Part shown: in pieces, positions 1-7,828 of the stretch
Layout: each line of letters begins with the position of its first letter
Numbering within the stretch: the stretch's first letter is position 1
DNA from: an uncultured Rothia sp.
Lineage (GTDB): Bacteria > Actinomycetota > Actinomycetes > Actinomycetales > Micrococcaceae
DNA length: 31,436 nucleotides
Direction of reading: 5' to 3'
Assembly (NCBI GenBank): GCA_946222285.1
Contig: CAMIIP010000019.1
Span: forward strand, 1 to 31,436
Notes under the pieces: model-generated
The model's input: only the letters and a program-made list of their open reading frames with translations
Database searches by the model: none
What the model was told of the DNA's origin: nothing
Made by a program: the position numbers and the translations under genes

Positions 1-34
1 GTGCGGGGGTTGGTGTTTTTGGCAGCTGGCGGGA

Positions 35-52
35 CTTTTGAATAAGCCTCAA
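35..52. repeat. Left copy of 18-bp direct repeat flanking bacteriocin locus
   Basis: Bases 35-52 match bases 3560-3577 in the same orientation at 17 of 18 positions (core TGAATAAGCCTCAA, identical in both). The copies lie just outside the decayed bacteriocin locus. They could mark an insertion or recombination boundary. A chance match of this length somewhere in a 31-kb window is not negligible. Confidence 0.45.
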
Positions 53-54
53 TA

Positions 55-274
55 ATGAACCTTAAAAAATCTCTTGCAGGGGCAAGCCTGGCAATATGGT
101 TCTGTTCCAGGAACCACAGCATCTTTGAAATATGTTGTTAACAGGTGCCATGAATCTACCGTGAGAACAATGTTTGGTGAAATGAAATCTGTAAATACTG
201 TAGCTGGATAGTGGTCTGTAGCTTAGAAGACTGCAAATGCTTACAAGAATTCTTACTTCTACCGCGTTTGTTAA
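55..274 (+). pseudogene. Decayed lactococcin-972-family bacteriocin precursor
   Basis: An ATG at 55 opens a basic start (MNLKKSLAGASLA) that looks like the beginning of a signal peptide, but this frame stops at about codon 29. From base 92 the +1-shifted frame reads YGSVPGTTASLKYVV, then CHESTVRTMFGEMKS, then an AG-[stop]-WSVA-[stop]-KTA stretch, and ends KNSYFYRVC followed by TAA at 272-274. The YG..., H.STV, AG.WS.A.K and NSYFYR..C pattern is that of the C-terminal half of lactococcin 972-like bacteriocins. The lesions are a frameshift near 92, loss of the hydrophobic leader and mature N-terminus (probably a deletion), and in-frame TAG codons at 209-211 and 224-226. The family call is also supported by the DUF1430 and ABC genes directly downstream, the usual partners. 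No functional peptide is expected. Confidence 0.72.
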
Positions 275-297
275 GATACAAAATTTACAAGCTTTTA

Positions 298-326
298 GAG
301 GCACGGCTATATCCGTGCCTCTTCCT
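298..326 (+). terminator. Stem-loop between bacteriocin remnant and membrane gene
   Basis: GAGGCACGG (298-306) pairs perfectly with CCGTGCCTC (313-321) around a CTATAT loop and is followed by TTCCTTTT. It starts 24 nt after the bacteriocin stop and 28 nt before the next start codon. This suggests a partial terminator that lets a bacteriocin mRNA be made in excess over the downstream immunity/transport genes. Confidence 0.7.
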
Positions 327-348
327 TTTAAAATAAGGGAATATCCTC

Positions 349-2289
349 ATGATGAAAAACGTAGCCCGCATAGCTAGCGCGCTCATTCTCATTCTTCTTT
401 TGTGCATCACGGATACCTACCTCAAACAGGTTCAAGAGATCCTGCCGATGAATACCGACACCGCGCTCATCCTTGATTTCAAAAACTCAGAAGTCACCAA
501 AGATCAGGCAATCCAAGATCTTTCGCGCATCGCCCAAGAAAATGACCTCACCCTTTTCAAAATAGTTGCTGACCGAGAAGACTTCCTCAATGGAAAAGAC
601 CTCTACTCTTTCGGGGTCGAAGCCCAAGAACCTGTACCTATTGATTGGTATGACCAGAAAAAACACGGCAATCTCTATCCTGCCAGCCAGCTAGATGATG
701 CCAGCCTTAACGGCATCTATATGATGGCTGGTTCTGCAGGAGGTAAAGCAGAAATTAATAGCTGGATTGCCGAGCACGGCGTCCAAGTATCTATTTTAGA
801 ATCAGGAAAAGAAAAAGTACTTCAACAGACAATTTTCGGATCAGGCTATGGAATCGCCCTCTTTTGCGCTTTCATTCTCCTACTCATCACCACTATGGGA
901 TGATCGGCCAACAGAACACACAGTAAATCCCTGAGAGTTCTGGACGGTCAAAAAACGAGTCGCATGATTGCCGCTGATATTCTTTCTCTGAGCAAAGTCG
1001 TAGGAATCTCCGCTCTCTTCGTGGCTCTTGTAGGTATCATCGCCATCGCTCTGATCCGAGGAATCGAAGAAATACCAAAGTTCGGTGCAGCTTTCCTAAT
1101 AGCCCTTGCTTTCTTCTTCATTATTTTGAGCCTCAGCATGGTATGTATGGTCATTATTGCTTTACCTACAGCTAGCATTATTGCCCAGCGCAAGAGCGGA
1201 ATAGCTGCCTATCGTCTAACCAGCGAAACAGTGAAAGCACTAGCCATCGTGCTTACTGCACTTTCTCTGCCGGGTCTGACTAACGCGACCTTGACCAGTT
1301 TAGGAGTAGCTACTCAAGCCAGCTATTGGCAGATGCTCGCGGACGACGTGAGCCTGCGAATATTGACTGCTTCTGAGGAAGAATCCCAAGAGAACGAACC
1401 TAAATTAGGGGATTTAGTGCAACGGGCAGAGCAAAAAGATGAAGTGCTCCTTAGCTACGCTCTTCTTCCTGAAGTTATGACTTATCCTGATGGGCAGTAC
1501 GACGGGATAGTTCTCACAAACACAAAATACCTTCAACGGGTAGCTACTCATCAAGGCATCACTTTCACCGATGTAGCGCCAGGAAGTTTAGCTACAGATT
1601 TCACCCAAAATTTTGATCCGAATCTCCAGCTATGGTGTCAAGAAAAATGTTCCTTAAAGGAGAAACAGCTTAAAACTATTGAGGGCGATCAGCCTTTCCC
1701 CGCTATAAAGGGATCTGGGTTGCAAGAAATGGTCTTCTATGAGCACCCCCTCATTATTAACGTCGATAGTGTCTCTGAAGAATATCAAAATAGCTTTATC
1801 GGTCCCCTGCTTACCTCAAGCAATATCTTCTTCACTTCCAGTGATGAGGTACATAGTCTCGTCAATGAGTTGGGTCTTTCTCCTATTGTTCTGAGCGTAG
1901 ATCGTATCGCAGATGTTGGTTTACAACAGGGGCAAAGTGCTTATGAACGAGCTGTCACTGAGATTATTGGCCTAGTGCTTCTTTTAGCCGCATTAATAAT
2001 TTCCAGTGCTGTTGCCGCCTATGTGTATGCAAGTGGAGTTAGGCGCAGACTCTTTATCCAGCGTGCTTTTGGAAAGAGCTGGCTGGCGATTTTGCAGTTG
2101 CGTTTCGCCTATGAACTAGGGGTAGCGATTGGGTGTTCTGTGGCGGCGTTAATTTTCTGCCTATCTCAAGGTCTTCAATACTCTTGGACGGCGCTAATTG
2201 CTCCGTTGATTTATTTGGCGATCTCCTTGCTGACCCATCTCGCCGCCGCACACAAAGTATTCACCGACAGCATTGCACGAAAGGAATAA
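349..2289 (+). pseudogene. DUF1430-type bacteriocin-associated membrane protein, split by a TGA
   Basis: Two open segments, 349-903 and 904-2289, lie in the same reading frame and are separated only by a TGA at 901-903. Joined, they give about 646 codons, the usual size of the bacteriocin-associated integral membrane (putative immunity) family found beside lactococcin-972-type bacteriocins. The N-terminal half has one membrane segment (residues ~6-23), an extracellular stretch and a second segment (~163-183). After the stop come three more hydrophobic segments, a large polar loop, and an FtsX-like C-terminal block containing VRRRLFIQRAFGKSW and two or more membrane segments. The start is preceded by AAGGGA at 335-340. 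ATG at 964 could restart translation but lacks a good ribosome site. The protein should act with the downstream ATPase in export or self-protection. As it stands it is probably inactive unless TGA is read through. Sequencing error is possible. Confidence 0.75.
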
Positions 2290-2294
2290 AGAAG

Positions 2295-2960
2295 ATGATT
2301 AAGGCTGAACATATTAGCGTCAACAAAGAAGGCAACCTTGTCATGCAGCTGGACGCTTTTGAATCAAGACAGGGGGCTATGACTGGTTTGGTTGGTCCTA
2401 GCGGTAGTGGTAAATCTACGCTTCTGAATTGTCTGAGTCTTTTAGAACCTACTCATACCGGCAGGTTGATGATTGACGGGAAAGACGTCACCCGATCAAC
2501 GAATACGGAAAAAAGAAAGTTCTGGGAGGATCGGGCGGCTTTTGTCTTTCAGGACTACGGCATTGTTGCTGAGTGGACGGTGGAAGAGAACGTTGCTTTG
2601 CAGGAATCCAGTAGGTGGCGTGGCCTGAAAGATCTTGATGGAATCAGGGCTTCCTTGGACGCTGTGGGTCTTGCGGACCGGTACCAAGAGAAGGCAGCTA
2701 AGCTCAGCGGCGGTGAGAAGCAGCGGGTGGGTATCGCTCGTGCACTGTATAAGAATTCTACCTATATTTTTGTGGATGAGCCTACTGCGAGTTTGGATGC
2801 GGCTAATCGGCAGTTGGTGATTTCTTTGTTGCAGGATGCGGCTTCTGATGGGGCTACGGTGATTGTGGCTACTCACGATGAGGAAGTGATTTCCGCCTGT
2901 GATGAGTTGTATCGGTTGGAGCAGCCTGCTGCGGTGAATGTTATGGAAAGAGGTAATTGA
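2295..2960 (+). CDS. ABC transporter ATP-binding protein, lactococcin-972 group
   Basis: This 221-residue ATPase has all nucleotide-binding motifs: Walker A GPSGSGKST (34-42), Q-loop glutamine in VFQDYG (86), signature LSGGEKQR (137-144), Walker B YIFVDEP with catalytic Glu162, and the H-loop His194 in THDEE. ATG at 2295 follows AAGGA with 9-nt spacing and begins 5 nt after the membrane gene stops, so the two are co-transcribed. An upstream in-frame extension back to 2133 lies inside the membrane gene and is not the start. The ATPase should energise the DUF1430-type permease for bacteriocin export or immunity. It is the largest intact gene of the locus although its permease partner is interrupted. 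It could also serve another FtsX-like permease. Confidence 0.9.
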   Translation: MIKAEHISVNKEGNLVMQLDAFESRQGAMTGLVGPSGSGKSTLLNCLSLLEPTHTGRLMIDGKDVTRSTNTEKRKFWEDRAAFVFQDYGIVAEWTVEENVALQESSRWRGLKDLDGIRASLDAVGLADRYQEKAAKLSGGEKQRVGIARALYKNSTYIFVDEPTASLDAANRQLVISLLQDAASDGATVIVATHDEEVISACDELYRLEQPAAVNVMERGN

Positions 2961-2961
2961 A

Positions 2962-3321
2962 ATGAAGCGTTGGGGCAAAGGCGCTCGGTGGGGAATTTTT
3001 GTTCTGGTGTTAGCGGCGCTTATTGCTATGGCGTTTTTCTATATTCAACGCCAGAAACAGGTTGCTGATCCTAAGAATAATTGCAGTATGTTGCAGTCTC
3101 CTGATGAGGTTTCTCAAGCATTAGCGAATCATGAGGATTTGACTCACAGGTTTGAGGGGATAGGGGAGGGAGTGGAGGTATCTCAAACTTCTGCGTGTGA
3201 TGGGGAGAAAGCGATCATCTCTATCTCGTATGTTTCTGATGCTGAGAAGGATTCTATTGAGCGGTTGCTTGCGGATGGGACTTATTATGGTTCTGCTGTT
3301 GAGCTGGTCAAGAAAGATTAA
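2962..3321 (+). CDS. Small membrane-anchored protein of the bacteriocin locus
   Basis: A 119-residue protein starts at ATG 2962 directly after the ATPase stop, with AAAGAGG at 2947-2953 as ribosome site. The N-terminus is basic (MKRWGKGARWG), followed by a single membrane segment (about residues 11-27) and a soluble domain of ~90 residues outside the membrane. Two cysteines (C in NNCSML and in TSACDG) could form a disulfide. I do not recognise the family. Its position as last gene before a strong terminator, in an operon for a bacteriocin and its ABC system, suggests an accessory or immunity role. That is inference from context only. The frame is intact. Confidence 0.72.
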   Translation: MKRWGKGARWGIFVLVLAALIAMAFFYIQRQKQVADPKNNCSMLQSPDEVSQALANHEDLTHRFEGIGEGVEVSQTSACDGEKAIISISYVSDAEKDSIERLLADGTYYGSAVELVKKD

Positions 3322-3383
3322 TTCTTCGTTCGGTTTCGGTACACAGATAATGAGTAGCTGACACACCCATAAACCATGTATCG

Positions 3384-3420
3384 AAAAGGCACCTGCACAA
3401 AAACGTGCAGGTGCCTTTTC
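3384..3420. terminator. Strong, possibly bidirectional terminator
   Basis: GGCACCTGCAC (3388-3398) pairs perfectly with GTGCAGGTGCC (3405-3415) around AAAAAC. A run of four A precedes the stem and four T follow it. It closes the bacteriocin operon on the plus strand and could also stop transcripts coming from the minus-strand transporter gene. Confidence 0.9.
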
Positions 3421-3559
3421 TGTATGTTCAGAAACATGAGTGACACTGCAAAAATCGGTTAAGCCAGAGTCTTTTTTCCCCCCAGACCAATCAGAAGAAC
3501 TTCAGATACCAAGTACTTGGAAAGTTCTGACAGCTGCGCGGAGCTGGAGGTAGAGCTAC

Positions 3560-3577
3560 CTTATGAATAAGCCTCAA
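3560..3577. repeat. Right copy of 18-bp direct repeat
   Basis: This is the partner of 35-52, with one mismatch at 3563 (A here, T in the left copy). It lies between the operon terminator and the convergent transporter gene. The rest of the 3420-3601 interval shows no gene or site I can support. Confidence 0.45.
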
Positions 3578-3601
3578 GATCCTTCACACAAACCTAATTA
3601 T

Positions 3602-4983
3602 TCACTGATTTTTGCCATACATATCAACGTCGCGGGTCTCATGCGTAATAAGAATGAAGACGATGGAGATGACGGCGGCAAGAGCCAGGTAGGCTCCAAC
3701 GGCACCCACACCCCAGGTATAGTTGAGCCAGACCGCCACAAAGGGAGTCAACGCCGCACCCAAAATAGAAGAAACGTTGTAGGAGATACCGGAACCGGTG
3801 TAGCGCACGTTGGTGGGGAAAAGCTCGGGCAGATAAGCAGACATTGAGCCAAAGGCCAGGCCCATAATTGCCATACCAACAGACATGAAAATAATGATCT
3901 GTAGCTTGTTAGCCTCCGCGCCGGTTCCTACCACCGCAGGATCCATCACGAACTTGAACGATAGTCCGAACAGCGCCATCAACACCGAGGTAACAAGCTG
4001 CTGCGAACGTCGTCCAGTCTTATCCGCCCACCAGCCAGAAACCGGTACGAAGGCGGCGAAGAAAATAATCGAGATGAGTTGGATAATCAGGAAGTCATGG
4101 TAGGGAATCCCTAGACCGCCAGCGGCGACCTTGCCAATACCGTAGGAAAGAATCCAAGCGGTCATCAGGTAAAAGAGAACGTAGCAAGCAACCATAATGA
4201 AGGTGCCCTGAATCATAGGCCACCAGGAAGTCTTGAACGCTTCAACTAGGGGAGTCTTGACTTTCTCATTATCTTCAGAGCCTGAGCAAAAACGGGAGTT
4301 TCTTCTAGCTTGACGCGCACATAAAGACCGATCAGTACCATCACGATGGAGGCAAGGAAAGGAATACGCCAGCCCCACAGGAGGAAGGGGTTGTCAAGGT
4401 TGGTGGCATCGCGAGAAGAATTGAAGGTCAGCAGGCTGGTCAAAATCAGTACAAAACCGTTGGCGAGAATAAAACCGAACGGTGCGCCGAGCTGGGGCCA
4501 CATTGCCGCACGAGCCCGCTTGCCTTCTTCAGCGTATTCGGTGGCAAGCAGGGCCGCACCCGACCATTCACCGCCGAGCCCCAGACCCTGGCAGAAACGC
4601 AAGATAGTGAGCATGGCAGGTGCCCAGAGCCCCACCTGGTGATAGGTAGGAAGTAGACCAATCAAGAAAGTAGCGATACCCATAGTCAACAGCGCACCGA
4701 CCAGAGTAGCCTTGCGGCCAATACGATCCCCAAAGTGCCCAAAGATAATTGAACCGACCGGGCGGGCAACAAAAGCCGCGCCGAAGGTTGCCATTGAGGC
4801 AAGAAGCTTAGCGGTATCGTCGGCACCAATAAAGAAAAGTGCAGGAAAAACAGCCACCGCTGCGGTGGCATAAATGTAGAAGTCGTAGAACTCGATAGTG
4901 GTTCCTACCAAGGAAGCCATAATAACTCGACTTCTGGGCACGGGGGAGCGATCGGGAGTAATCGGAGTCGCCTGCGGAGTCAT
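3602..4983 (-). pseudogene. MHS-type major facilitator transporter, 1-nt frameshift
   Basis: The reading frame starting at ATG 4983 (AAAGG seven bases upstream) encodes the N-terminal half of a metabolite:H+ symporter. It carries TTIEFYDFYIYATAAVAVFP near the start, the GRK loop of FGDRIGRKATLV and the QGLGLGGEWSGAALLATEYA signature. It breaks off after LEETPVFAQAL. The protein continues in another frame from EDNEKVKTPLVEAF to the stop at 3602, with the remaining membrane segments. Adding one base (a C in the plus strand between 4276 and 4277, i.e. CTG GAA instead of CTG AA) restores one 460-residue protein, the normal family length. Substrates of the family include shikimate, proline/betaine, citrate and other organic acids; this one cannot be assigned. 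The gene is either inactivated or a sequencing error. Confidence 0.85.
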
Positions 4984-5083
4984 AGAAAAACCTTTAATAA
5001 AATGTGTTGTTGTTTTACTAGAAGTAACTTTAGGCAGGTCTCAAGGGGCGCAGTCGATTTGTATTCATATGTTGAGAAGCAAC

Positions 5084-5110
5084 AACGCGCCGATACAGTA
5101 TCGACGCGTT
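5084..5110 (-). terminator. Hairpin downstream of accA
   Basis: AACGCG (5084-5089) pairs with CGCGTT (5105-5110), and inside it CGATA with TATCG around a CAG loop, with one A/C mismatch. It begins 11 nt after the minus-strand accA stop and is followed on that strand by a T-rich GTTGTTGCTTCTC. It probably ends the accA transcript. The T tract is weak. Confidence 0.5.
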
Positions 5111-5120
5111 GGCAGCGAAT

Positions 5121-6941
5121 CTACTTAATAGTGGCAAGTACCGAACCAGCAGAAACAGTATCGCCGGTCTTGAGCTTAAGACCGGTAACCTTACCTGCCT
5201 TATGAGCGGTAATAGGCTGTTCCATCTTCATAGCCTCAAGAACAACAATCAAATCACCCTCGGCTACTTTGGCGCCGTCCTTGACCGCTACCTTAACGAT
5301 GGTGCCCTGCATAGGAGAAGTCAGCTCGTTAGAGTTAGAGGACACCGCACCACGGGAAGTGCGTTCCTTGCGTTTTTTAGCTGCGGCAGGAGCTTTAGCT
5401 GTTGCTGATGCGCCGAGAGAAGGCATGAGAATTTCTAGGCGTTTGCCATTGACTTCAACTACAACCTTTTGGCGGTCATCCTCAGCCTGATCAACATTGC
5501 CGAATGCGCCGTCGTAGGCTTTGATCGTGTTGTTGAATTCGGTTTCAATCCAGCGGGTATGAACTTTGAAATCTTCTGACGATTCGGCAGCAAAATCGGG
5601 TTCGTTGAGCACTACGCGGTGGAAGGGAATCACGGTAGGCATACCCTCAATAATGAGTTCGCTCAGTGCGCGGCGCGAACGTTCCAGCGCCTGCTTGCGG
5701 GTTGAGCCGGTGACAATGAGCTTGGCGAGCATGGAATCGAAGGAACCGCCGATAACGTCTCCCTCTATCACACCTGAATCCCAGCGAACGCCAGGACCGG
5801 TGGGAATAGCCAGCTTTTCGACTGTGCCGGGGGACGGCATGAACGAGCGTCCGGCATCTTCACCATTAATACGGAACTCAAAGGAGTGACCGCTCAGTTC
5901 AGGATCGTTAAAGCCAAGTTCTTCACCGCGGGCTATGCGGAACTGCTCACGCACTAAATCGATGCCTGAAATTTCTTCGGATACAGGGTGCTCTACTTGC
6001 AGACGGGTATTGACTTCGAGGAAGGAAATGGTGCCATCGGTACCCACCAAGAATTCACAGGTTCCAGCACCCTGATAGTTGGCTTCTTTGAGAATCGCCT
6101 TGGACGATTCGTAAAGGCGCTCAGTCTGCTCGTCTGAAAGGAACGGCGCGGGTGCTTCTTCAACCAGCTTCTGGTTACGGCGCTGAAGCGAGCAATCTCG
6201 GGTCGATACAACGACGACGTTGCCGGCAGCATCTGCTAGGCACTGGGTTTCTACGTGGCGGGGGGAGGCGAGGAAGCGTTCGATAAAGCATTCGCCGCGA
6301 CCAAATGCTGCGGTTGCTTCGCGTACTGCTGATTCAAAGAGCTCGGGAATGTCTTCGCGCTGGCGCACCACTTTAATGCCGCGACCGCCACCACCAAAAG
6401 CTGCCTTGATAGCAATGGGTAGACCAAATTCGTCGGCAAATGCTTCTACCTCAGCGGCAGATTCTACCGGATCCTGGGTGCCGGGAACCTGGGGCGCGCT
6501 CACACGTTCAGCAATGTGGCGGGCGGCGACCTTATCTCCCAAGACCGTAATGGCCGAAGGCGAAGGGCCAATCCATGTGAAACCGGCATCAATCACACGC
6601 TGGGCAAAATCGGCGTTCTCAGAAAGAAAACCATACCCCGGGTGAATCGCATCTGCGCCAGAACGTTGCGCAATATCAAGAATCTTATCGATAACTAGAT
6701 AGGTTTCGGAAGCAGTACTTCCGTTGAGCGAATATGCTTCATCGGCTAACCGAACGTGCATAGCTTCGCGATCCGGATCGGCATAGATAGCTACAGTTTT
6801 CAAACCTTCATCACGCGCCGCGCGAATCACACGCACAGCGATTTCACCGCGATTAGCAATTAATACTTTTGAAACTGGACCCGTATGGCGGTCTTCGCGG
6901 GCAATGAAATACGCTAAATCGCGATCGTCAATGGTGGTCAA
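5121..6941 (-). CDS. accA: Acyl-CoA carboxylase alpha subunit (biotin carboxylase + biotin carrier)
   Basis: This subunit carboxylates biotin with ATP and bicarbonate and carries it to the AccD transcarboxylase, making malonyl- or methylmalonyl-CoA for fatty acid synthesis. The 606 residues show the biotin carboxylase N-domain (KVLIANRGEIAVR, 25-37; HPGYGFLSEN, 100-109), the ATP-grasp glycine loop GGGGRG (183-188) and the active-site region EVNTRLQVEHPVSE. A C-terminal biotinyl domain has EAMKM, in which Lys572 is the biotinylated residue. An Ala/Lys-rich linker precedes that domain. The start is TTG at 6941, supported by AAGGAG six bases upstream. Length matches actinobacterial AccA3-type subunits. 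maf lies 67 bp upstream on the same strand and is probably co-transcribed. The matching AccD and AccE are about 9.4 kb away. Confidence 0.95.
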   Translation of the reverse strand: MTTIDDRDLAYFIAREDRHTGPVSKVLIANRGEIAVRVIRAARDEGLKTVAIYADPDREAMHVRLADEAYSLNGSTASETYLVIDKILDIAQRSGADAIHPGYGFLSENADFAQRVIDAGFTWIGPSPSAITVLGDKVAARHIAERVSAPQVPGTQDPVESAAEVEAFADEFGLPIAIKAAFGGGGRGIKVVRQREDIPELFESAVREATAAFGRGECFIERFLASPRHVETQCLADAAGNVVVVSTRDCSLQRRNQKLVEEAPAPFLSDEQTERLYESSKAILKEANYQGAGTCEFLVGTDGTISFLEVNTRLQVEHPVSEEISGIDLVREQFRIARGEELGFNDPELSGHSFEFRINGEDAGRSFMPSPGTVEKLAIPTGPGVRWDSGVIEGDVIGGSFDSMLAKLIVTGSTRKQALERSRRALSELIIEGMPTVIPFHRVVLNEPDFAAESSEDFKVHTRWIETEFNNTIKAYDGAFGNVDQAEDDRQKVVVEVNGKRLEILMPSLGASATAKAPAAAKKRKERTSRGAVSSNSNELTSPMQGTIVKVAVKDGAKVAEGDLIVVLEAMKMEQPITAHKAGKVTGLKLKTGDTVSAGSVLATIK

Positions 6942-7008
6942 TGAAAACTCCTTATTATGCTTCTGACTTTTGAGTGTACCGTCCCATAGGGCAGAACTTG
7001 TTCGCCTT

Positions 7009-7692
7009 TTAGGTGGTTTTCTTCCAAAAATCTGTGATCGGGGTATTCATTTCGCGCAACATTGAACGCAGAGCATTAATAGAGAGCCCCACTACGGTGT
7101 GGAATTCACCGTCGATTTCTTTGATGAAAGCTGCACCAAAACCATCAATGGTAAAAGAGCCGGCAACGTGAAGCGGTTCTTGGCTAGCTACATAGGCGCT
7201 GATTTCAGCCTCACTCATGGAATCAAAATGTACGGTCGCGCTACGCAGAGCAGAAGCTTCTGACTGAGATTTGGAGCGGTTATCTACCAGCCAGTGCCCG
7301 GTATGCAAAATCCCCGCCCGCCCACTCATTGCAGTAATTCGTTCGGTGGCTTTCTGCTCGGTATGAGGTTTTCCAAAAGCTTGACCTTCAAACTCAAAAA
7401 CCGAATCGCAACCGAGTACAAGAGCCTCCGCTGCCTCTGCGGTGGCGGCGACGGCGCGGGCTTTTGCCTTTGCTAAAAGGAGGGCTGTCTGTGCTGGTGT
7501 AATATCTCCTAACCCTGAAATATAGGCGTGTTTCTGTGCTTCTTTGAGAGCGGCGTCTTCATCCACCTCGGAAACAATAACCTCGAAATTTATTCCGGCA
7601 TCGGTCAGAAGTTTTTGTCGGGCTGGAGAGCGTGAAGCTAAAACGAGTCGGTTTGCAGGGGCTGCGGTGAGGGGTGTTTGTTCCGTGAGCAT
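7009..7692 (-). CDS. maf: Maf-like nucleoside triphosphate pyrophosphatase
   Basis: The protein hydrolyses non-canonical or modified nucleoside triphosphates to monophosphates, cleaning the nucleotide pool. The 227 residues contain the family hallmarks: N-terminal LVLASRSPARQKLL, the SEVDEDA segment, LVLGCDSVFEFEG with the catalytic Asp, the FGKPHT segment, and GSFTIDGFGAAFIKEIDG near the C-terminus. The start at ATG 7692 has no clear Shine-Dalgarno sequence. The next gene upstream diverges after 136 bp. A maf gene between accDE and accA is the common actinobacterial order, so its place just upstream of accA fits. Confidence 0.93.
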   Translation of the reverse strand: MLTEQTPLTAAPANRLVLASRSPARQKLLTDAGINFEVIVSEVDEDAALKEAQKHAYISGLGDITPAQTALLLAKAKARAVAATAEAAEALVLGCDSVFEFEGQAFGKPHTEQKATERITAMSGRAGILHTGHWLVDNRSKSQSEASALRSATVHFDSMSEAEISAYVASQEPLHVAGSFTIDGFGAAFIKEIDGEFHTVVGLSINALRSMLREMNTPITDFWKKTT

Positions 7693-7828
7693 ATGTTCAG
7701 TTTAGGTGTGAAGCTCCAAATAGCGATATTTCTTGCCTCATAGACTTAAAAAGCGGAATCTTCTCGGTTACATTGAAAAGGAAAATTATTATAGTAAGCG
7801 AATTTTTATAAGGTACCGGGAGGCATAC

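Noticed and set aside
1..45. Open frame ending GTFE-stop at the left edge
   Set aside because: Only 14 codons are visible and no family can be recognised; it could be a gene end or chance.
2496..2978. 160-residue minus-strand open frame
   Set aside because: It is antisense to the ABC ATPase whose motifs are all intact; composition is that of a shadow frame.
7773..7795. TTGAAA and TATAGT as a promoter for glutamate dehydrogenase
   Set aside because: The spacing is only 11 bp, too short for a normal sigma-70-type promoter.
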